From the NCBI GenBank assembly GCA_964351885.1, contig CAYGPP010000094.1, forward strand, positions 1 through 15,426: a stretch of DNA of 15,426 bases, in the 5' to 3' direction. The notes under the pieces are model-generated. The model was not told the origin of the DNA. It saw only the letters and a program-made list of their open reading frames with translations, and ran no database searches. The position numbers and the translations under genes were made by a program. Below are positions 7,554 through 12,816 of this stretch, piece after piece. Numbering within the stretch: position 1 is the first letter of the stretch; every line of letters starts with the position of its first letter. This DNA is from Marinoscillum sp964351885. GTDB taxonomy: Bacteria > Bacteroidota > Bacteroidia > Cytophagales > Cyclobacteriaceae.

Positions 7554-8858
7554 TCAATCCAAAAACACCCTCGTCATCTCCGGAAATAATACTAGTAGAA
7601 CGAGAAACGCTATCTGAATCAAGACAAAAGGAATAATGCCTTGATACAAATGACTGGTTTTTACTTCAGGTGGTGCTACGCCCTTGAGGTAAAAAAGGGC
7701 GAACCCGAACGGAGGGGTCAGAAAGGATGTTTGCAGATTCACTGCGAGCAATATACCTACCCAGATAAGGTCAACTCCCATAGCCACAAAGAGTGGGGCA
7801 ACTACTGGTACTACGATGAATACAATCTCTATAAAGTCAATGAAAAACCCAGCGATAAAGACCAGCGCCATAACTAAAAACAAAAAAGCATAAGGACTCA
7901 ACGCAGCGTCTTCTATTATTGTCAACAGAAATTTGTCTCCTTCTAACCCTCTAAAAACCAACGAAAAAGCAGTAGCACCAACTAGAATCATGAAGACCAT
8001 AGAAGTCAGCATGGTAGTCTCTCGCATCACTTCTTTGAGCGTTTTCAGGTTCAACTTACCCTGAGACCAAGTCAAGATCAATGCACCGAAAGCTCCAACT
8101 CCGGCAGCTTCTGTGGGTGAAGCAATTCCCGCAAAGATTGATCCTAATACAGCGAAGATTAGTAACAGCGGAAACACAAATGATTTCACCAATCCCAGAT
8201 TTAAGCCATCCGCTTTGAATTTTTCGATTTCTTCCCGAGGCATACTCGGTGCTTTATCTGGATAGATCTGGGCATAGATGACAATATAGAGCAAATAACA
8301 CCCCACCAGTCCTACACCTGGGACGATAGCGGCGAGGAACAAATCTCCAACCGAGACATTGAGGACACTCCCAAGCAAAACCAATACAACCGAAGGTGGA
8401 ATAATCTGACCTAGCGTCCCCGATGAAGCGATCACGCCAGTACTTAACCTTGGTCCATATCCACGTTTGAGCATAGTTGGCAGTGAGATCAATCCCATGG
8501 TAACAACTGTTGCCCCTACAATCCCCGTAGAAGCAGCCAGCATAGCTCCAACAATCACTACTGAAATAGCTAACCCTCCTCGAAATCTTCCGAATAGTAA
8601 AGCCATGGTTTCGAGAAGTCTCTCTGCAATACCTGATTTCTCCAACATGATGCCCATAAAGACAAATAGTGGTACAGCTAGCAGCACAAAATTTTGCATG
8701 GTACCGTATACTCGTAATGAAAGCAGATAAAAGAAATCAATGTCAAATACCCAAAGCCCCACCAAGACCGACAATCCTCCAAGTGTGAATGCCACTGGGA
8801 ATCCAAAGAGGATCAGAATAAAAATCGCCGAAAAAAGTAGGATCGGTAAATACTCCAA
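7554..8858 (-). CDS. dctM: TRAP transporter large permease (DctM)
   Basis: 434 residues, mostly membrane helices, matching the usual DctM size and 12-helix layout. Family landmarks are FGFPVAFTLGGLSVLVGL at the start, VPLFVFMGIMLEKSGIAERL, GATVVTMGLISLPTMLKRGY followed by SSGTLGQIIPPSVVLVLLG, and ASPTEAAGVGAFGA. DctM is the ion-coupled transport subunit of tripartite TRAP importers of organic acids and similar solutes. The start is TTG at 8858, because an in-frame TAG lies only two codons upstream (8862-8864) and the next Met is well inside the family alignment. That TAG is the stop of the upstream gene, so both genes lie in the same frame with a 3-nt gap. It is the last gene of a five-gene operon. 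No binding protein gene follows before metZ. Confidence 0.93.
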   Translation of the reverse strand: MEYLPILLFSAIFILILFGFPVAFTLGGLSVLVGLWVFDIDFFYLLSLRVYGTMQNFVLLAVPLFVFMGIMLEKSGIAERLLETMALLFGRFRGGLAISVVIVGAMLAASTGIVGATVVTMGLISLPTMLKRGYGPRLSTGVIASSGTLGQIIPPSVVLVLLGSVLNVSVGDLFLAAIVPGVGLVGCYLLYIVIYAQIYPDKAPSMPREEIEKFKADGLNLGLVKSFVFPLLLIFAVLGSIFAGIASPTEAAGVGAFGALILTWSQGKLNLKTLKEVMRETTMLTSMVFMILVGATAFSLVFRGLEGDKFLLTIIEDAALSPYAFLFLVMALVFIAGFFIDFIEIVFIVVPVVAPLFVAMGVDLIWVGILLAVNLQTSFLTPPFGFALFYLKGVAPPEVKTSHLYQGIIPFVLIQIAFLVLLVLFPEMTRVFLD

Positions 8859-8861
8859 AAC

Positions 8862-10169
8862 CTATCGCGATTTATAAAACGGGATAGAAGCTTGAAGAAC
8901 CCTAGGAGCGTCTAGCTCATCAAGGTATTCCTTCTGCTTTTCATTCATGTTTGCTGTATCCAGCAGGATATGCAATTTGTGATCTCCAAATTGGATTTCG
9001 TTCAAATCAATGAAGGTTAGAAATCCTGGTTTAAAGGTGGTGGCATGTTTATAGTTTTTCCACTCCGAGATATTCATTTTGGTTGAGTCAATCTTAACTG
9101 TCAAGTAGTCATTGACCTTTTCGAGTTTTTCAGGTAGTCCTAATTGTACCCACTGGGTTACTCGGTCTGGGTCGCGATTATACAACTCGTTAAACTCCTC
9201 TAGCCTCCTTACGAACAATCTCAATACATTCTCATCAATAATATCATCCTGAATGGTCGCAATCAAAATGGAAGTCTCGTAGCGCATGCTTTCATAATTT
9301 TCATTGCGCATATCAACAAATGATCTCTCATAGTACTTAGAAAGTTGATTATCTCCTAACAAAGTCTTGACTTGCATATAGCCTATCAAAAAAATTACAA
9401 ATAATACTGGAATAAGATGAGCTTTCCACCTTGGCAAACTTGACACGATGGTCAATAGCATACGTTTATAAATAAACGAAAATGTGATTACTCGAAATAC
9501 TAGAGCTACATAGTAATAAGGTTTTGCCGCCCATGAATCTCTACGGAAAAACCCATTGGTAATGAAATCAATAAATATGATCAGTAATAGTAAAGCATAT
9601 AAGGTCAAACCGACAAACGCAACCATATAAATCACTCCATTACCAGATTGCATAGCAGGAGCTAATATCCACTCAACATAAATGAGAATCGTAAAGACGA
9701 TCATCCCCAAACTCAACATAAGAGCGGATGAAATGAATGATACCGCATAAGTCATACTAGCGATCTTTTCTAAAGTCAATACTGCACTATCCAAAGATCT
9801 ACGGCTTTGTAATTCTTCTTTGAATTTTCCCTTGAGCCGAAGTTTCTCAATGTCCATCCCTTGTGGAAATACATAACTTAAGCCAATATTGGCAACCCAG
9901 ATCCCTCGAGTAACTATGTGAATTACATAGCCAATACTTAAGACCACCAAGGCATCCTTAAAAAAACCAAGTAACCGATAGGTCATATCGGCTCTTTCGA
10001 AATGAACTCCGCGATACATCTCTATCACATCAGGTATCTGAAAAAGAATATATAAAAACAATGCAGAGATCAGTAGTTCTGCCTCCCAAGAGTTTAATTG
10101 AATGACTTTCAACCATTCAGGTGTTTCTTCTTCTTTTTCAATTTCTGGGTTTTCTGAATTCTCCTTCAT
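8862..10169 (-). CDS. unrecognised six-helix membrane protein encoded between dctQ and dctM
   Basis: 435 residues that I do not assign to any family. The N-terminus is acidic (ENPEIEKEEETPEW) and lacks a signal peptide. Hydrophobic helices can be placed at about 31-49, 71-90, 141-165, 180-204, 217-238 and 249-269. A soluble segment of about 105-135 is charged (IEKLRLKGKFKEEL). The C-terminal 165 residues (270-435) are soluble and mixed, with KYYERSFVDMRNENYESM, IATIQDDIIDE, and a strand-rich end (FLTFIDLNEIQFGDHKLHILLD). With six helices both termini should lie on one side. Its ATG overlaps the dctQ stop by one base (TAATG) and it abuts dctM, so it is almost certainly co-translated with the permeases. 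It could be an accessory, assembly or gating subunit of the transporter (inference). Confidence 0.85.
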   Translation of the reverse strand: MKENSENPEIEKEEETPEWLKVIQLNSWEAELLISALFLYILFQIPDVIEMYRGVHFERADMTYRLLGFFKDALVVLSIGYVIHIVTRGIWVANIGLSYVFPQGMDIEKLRLKGKFKEELQSRRSLDSAVLTLEKIASMTYAVSFISSALMLSLGMIVFTILIYVEWILAPAMQSGNGVIYMVAFVGLTLYALLLLIIFIDFITNGFFRRDSWAAKPYYYVALVFRVITFSFIYKRMLLTIVSSLPRWKAHLIPVLFVIFLIGYMQVKTLLGDNQLSKYYERSFVDMRNENYESMRYETSILIATIQDDIIDENVLRLFVRRLEEFNELYNRDPDRVTQWVQLGLPEKLEKVNDYLTVKIDSTKMNISEWKNYKHATTFKPGFLTFIDLNEIQFGDHKLHILLDTANMNEKQKEYLDELDAPRVLQASIPFYKSR

Positions 10170-10693
10170 TAAAGTTTTGCTATAGTTTGGACACTTTTTA
10201 AAAATTCACTCACCGCTTGTAGGCCAAGTAATAAAAACCCAATTGGAATAGCCGCCTTCACAACAAACCTTGCTGGAAGCCCTCCAGGGTCAGGGCTTGT
10301 CTCATTCAAAACAAAAGCATTTTCAGTAAACTGAAGTCCTTCGATCACACCTACAATACAGAGAGGCATCAATAGTAATAAACAACCAACCATATTAACC
10401 CAAGCTTTTTGCTTGTTGGAAAAGCGCTGATAAAAAACGTCAACCCTTACATGCTTGTCCTGCTTCAAAGTCCAGCCAGCTGATAGTAAGAACAAGACAG
10501 CAAATAGATGCCATTCTAACTCGAATGATGCAGATGAGGTCATATTCAACGAATATCTTAGCATTACATCTAGAATAATAATCGCCACCAACACGAGGCT
10601 TAACCAACTTACTGTTTTACCTACAAGTGTATTGAGGTCATCTATATATTTGGCGAGTTTCTGCAAGATTTGGAAAAATACGAATAATTCCAT
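10169..10693 (-). CDS. dctQ: TRAP transporter small permease (DctQ)
   Basis: 174 residues with four predicted membrane helices, near 28-47, 62-78, 97-118 and 145-165. Family motifs are visible: FELEWHLFAVLFLLSAGWTL, then KHVRVDVFY, and SPDPGGLPARFVVKAAIPIGF before the last helix. This pattern resembles the small permease of the so-called mannitol/chloroaromatic TRAP subgroup, a name that does not fix the substrate. DctQ pairs with DctM in the inner membrane. Both ends are overlapping TAATG junctions: the start shares a base with the stop of the lipoprotein gene, and the stop shares a base with the start of the six-helix protein. Confidence 0.92.
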   Translation of the reverse strand: MELFVFFQILQKLAKYIDDLNTLVGKTVSWLSLVLVAIIILDVMLRYSLNMTSSASFELEWHLFAVLFLLSAGWTLKQDKHVRVDVFYQRFSNKQKAWVNMVGCLLLLMPLCIVGVIEGLQFTENAFVLNETSPDPGGLPARFVVKAAIPIGFLLLGLQAVSEFLKSVQTIAKL

Positions 10694-11073
10694 TAATCAA
10701 CCAGTCGTAAGTTGAATGTGAGGTCTTCCCCATATTCACAGTCACATTCATCATAAGATGTCTGCATCTTCTTCCCATCAATGGCTACTATCTCCTTGCC
10801 TTGCAGGTAATAATGAGCCGTAGCTGAATACCTCTTGCCTGGAAGTAATTCATAGTAGGCCCGGTCGTCACTCCAATATTCAGAGAAGAGCGTGTCACCC
10901 TTTTCAATGTTTCCTTCAAACAGCGTCACCAAAATATCAGGGTTCTCTTTGTTAATCGTAAGTTTAATAGTCAGCTCCCCCAAAGCCAACCCAGATGGAC
11001 AATCGCAGTGATCACATCGTATCAATAGCATGGCAGATAGCATTATAAGCGCTAGTTGTATTTTAGACTTCAT
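10693..11073 (-). CDS. small lipoprotein with two CxC-type cysteine pairs
   Basis: 126 residues when started at the ATG at 11073, which overlaps the upstream stop by one base (TAATG). A second ATG at 11085 would add four residues before the signal peptide and is less likely. The signal peptide ends in the lipobox LLIRC (Cys20). After the lipidated Cys come DHCDCPSG (Cys23, Cys25), a beta-rich middle (GELTIKLTINKENPDILVTLFEG, and LLPGKRYSATAHYYLQG), and a second pair in YDECDCEYGED (Cys110, Cys112). The matched Cys pairs at the two ends of the domain may bridge by disulfides or bind a metal. I do not recognise the family. Its place in the operon makes it a candidate partner of the TRAP permeases at the periplasmic face. 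Confidence 0.82.
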   Translation of the reverse strand: MKSKIQLALIMLSAMLLIRCDHCDCPSGLALGELTIKLTINKENPDILVTLFEGNIEKGDTLFSEYWSDDRAYYELLPGKRYSATAHYYLQGKEIVAIDGKKMQTSYDECDCEYGEDLTFNLRLVD

Positions 11074-11636
11074 TATCTTCTGCATATGTTACTTCTTGAA
11101 ATAAAAATCCGATGTTTCTCAATATCATTTGATTTTGAATCTATAAATGAATATCCGGTCTTGATAAAACTGCGTTCCATGATCCGATATGAAAATCCCA
11201 TGCGGGGTATAAGTAACCATCCATTATCAGGCTTCAGTTCTGTTCCTGCGTAACTGCCCCAAGTGTAATTAATATTCACCTGAGCCAATACTCCAAAACG
11301 ACTTTCGCGAAGTGGCCGCATATACTCCGCCCCTGTACCTACATAATAACGTTGTTCAATGAGCTGATAATAAATATTGCGCTGCTGATAGACCAATGTC
11401 CGCTTCCGATAAGGGCGCAGATCGAATGACAAGTAGTAGACAAAATTTTTAGAACTATTGATTCTTCCAAAATCAATCCCCAAATTCAAATCGTTGGAAT
11501 TGAAGTCAGTTTTTCCGGAAAAGTAAAAGGCTGGCTTGATTCCGTAAAACTCATCATAGCGATCTTCTACCAGTATTTCCTGAGCAAAAGTCTTGCTCAA
11601 CACTAACACTAACAATACTGAAATAATCAGTCTCAT
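11073..11636 (-). CDS. secreted beta-rich protein, probable outer-membrane barrel
   Basis: 187 residues from the ATG at 11636, which begins a clean signal peptide (MRLIISVLLVLVLSKTFAQ). The frame is open back to an ATG at 11702, but the extra 22 residues are not signal-like. The mature part is rich in aromatic and alternating residues typical of membrane beta strands: IKPAFYFSG, LNLGIDFGRI, NFVYYLSFDLRPY, RYYVGTGAEYMRPL, GVLAQVNINYTWGSYAG, LLIPRMGFSYRI and SFIKTGYSFI. This suggests a small outer-membrane barrel or a periplasmic beta protein; I cannot name a family. It is the first gene of the operon, so the promoter should lie in the 11637-11917 region shared with the divergent gene at 11918. 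I found no convincing box there. Confidence 0.75.
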   Translation of the reverse strand: MRLIISVLLVLVLSKTFAQEILVEDRYDEFYGIKPAFYFSGKTDFNSNDLNLGIDFGRINSSKNFVYYLSFDLRPYRKRTLVYQQRNIYYQLIEQRYYVGTGAEYMRPLRESRFGVLAQVNINYTWGSYAGTELKPDNGWLLIPRMGFSYRIMERSFIKTGYSFIDSKSNDIEKHRIFISRSNICRR

Positions 11637-11917
11637 AAGGACATGATATTTGAATCCACGCTTACAAAAAGTAATATTCGACCCATCTCCACTGATTATC
11701 ATATGTTAAGACTCAATTTTTGCTTCTAGTAACTTACGAATATTCAGCTATGTCTGTTTTAGATAATTAGCTGTTGATGATCATTTTATGAATCATGTAG
11801 TAACTCACTTAATGATAAAAAATCTACGTCCAAGTAATAATAGGAGTATTGTACAGATAAATGGAGTAATCGTCGTTAGAGGGAACAAAACTAAAGTTTC
11901 TGCAATATAATTGCGCC

Positions 11918-12816
11918 GTGAATTTATACTTGGTTGTTTTCCGATTAGGATTGGGAATTTTTTTATTAATAAGCCATTATGCTGCCATCGCTCAGTACTC
12001 ATTGGCAGGTTTTGACATCAATGATCCGCATTATTGGTACGACATGCAAATTGGTCAAGACCAATCAGGAGTACTGCAAGGAGAATATATGGAGATCAAA
12101 TACATCTCTAAAACTACTGATCAATTTTTTAGTCAATCTCATTGGCAAGCCAATCAGATTGAGTTCAAAGGACAGGTATATGATAATATTTTTCTGCTTT
12201 ACGATATAGAAAAGGACGTGATCCTAATGCAGCACACTAACGAACTCAAATATTTTAGTCTAGGAATTATGCCAATCCAAGAAAATGTAGGATGGTTCAC
12301 TCTGGATGGACATTTTTTCAGAAACTACNNNNNNNNNNNNNNNNNNNNNNNNNNNNNNNNNNNNNNNNNNNNNNNNNNNNNNNNNNNNNNNNNNNNNNNN
12401 NNNNNNNNNNNNNNNNNNNNNNNNNNNNAATCCAAGAAAATGTAGGATGGTTCACTCTGGATGGACATTTTTTCAGAAACTACGCTCAGTCTATAAGTAC
12501 TCTTGGCAGAGGCTTCTTTGAAGAGATATACATAGGGTCTCAAGTTTCGCTCTTGGCAAAACGTACTAAAATAGTGAAAATCGAACAAGAGACTCAATTT
12601 GTGCCTATCACCAAATTGGTTATTGGACGAGATGACGATTTTAAACGTTTCTACCGAAAAGCATCCCTTTGGAGAATCTTCCCGGAGCAGAAAAAAGAGA
12701 TCAAAAAATATATCAGAGAGAACAATTTAGTCATAAGTAAAAATGACGAAAGTTCGCTAACAAGAGTAATTCAATACTGCGATACCTTGTTGAACAAAAA
12801 CAGCGATTTAAAATGA
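11918..12816 (+). CDS. secreted protein of unknown function, interrupted by an artificial assembly gap
   Basis: As deposited, the gene is broken by 100 N and a repeated 55-bp block. Removing the N run and one copy gives 744 bp, an unbroken frame of 247 residues plus stop. The start is GTG at 11918, leading a signal peptide (VVFRLGLGIFLLISHYAAIAQ). The mature protein has QIEFKGQVYDNIFLLYDIEKDVILMQ, WFTLDGHFFRNY, GFFEEIYIGSQVSLLAKRTK, and a charged C-terminus (FPEQKKEIKKYIRENN, SLTRVIQYCDTLL). This resembles a style of secreted Bacteroidota proteins I have no name for. The stop overlaps the start of the TonB-dependent receptor as ATGA (12813-12816), so the two are translationally coupled and probably work together at the outer membrane (inference). 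Confidence 0.85.
12274..12328. repeat. 55-bp copy A flanking the N gap
   Basis: These 55 bases are identical to 12429-12483 and end exactly where the N run begins. They are best explained as overlapping contig ends rather than a biological repeat. Confidence 0.95.
12329..12428. other. assembly gap of 100 N
   Basis: Exactly 100 N, a common default filler length for a gap of unknown size. The identical 55-bp flanks and the restored frame indicate that the true gap length is zero, with the flanks overlapping. Confidence 0.97.
12429..12483. repeat. 55-bp copy B flanking the N gap
   Basis: Identical to 12274-12328, and begins at the first base after the N run. It should be merged with copy A. 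Confidence 0.95.

Noticed and set aside
7548..7563. TTTGGAT-CA-ATCCAAA inverted repeat at the dctM stop as a terminator
   Set aside because: A 2-nt loop is too tight, the repeat overlaps the stop codon, and no T-tract follows on the minus transcript.
11637..11702. Longer N-terminus for the outer-membrane-type protein, from the ATG at 11702
   Set aside because: The extra 22 residues would precede a clean signal peptide that begins at the ATG at 11636.
11805..12002. Minus-strand open frame of 65 codons overlapping the start of the 11918 gene
   Set aside because: It is antisense to the signal peptide of the coding gene, and its hydrophobic end comes from AT-rich intergenic DNA.
12274..12483. 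A genuine 55-bp tandem duplication or small repeat element
   Set aside because: The copies end exactly at the two edges of a 100-N filler, and merging them restores the reading frame. An assembly overlap explains everything.
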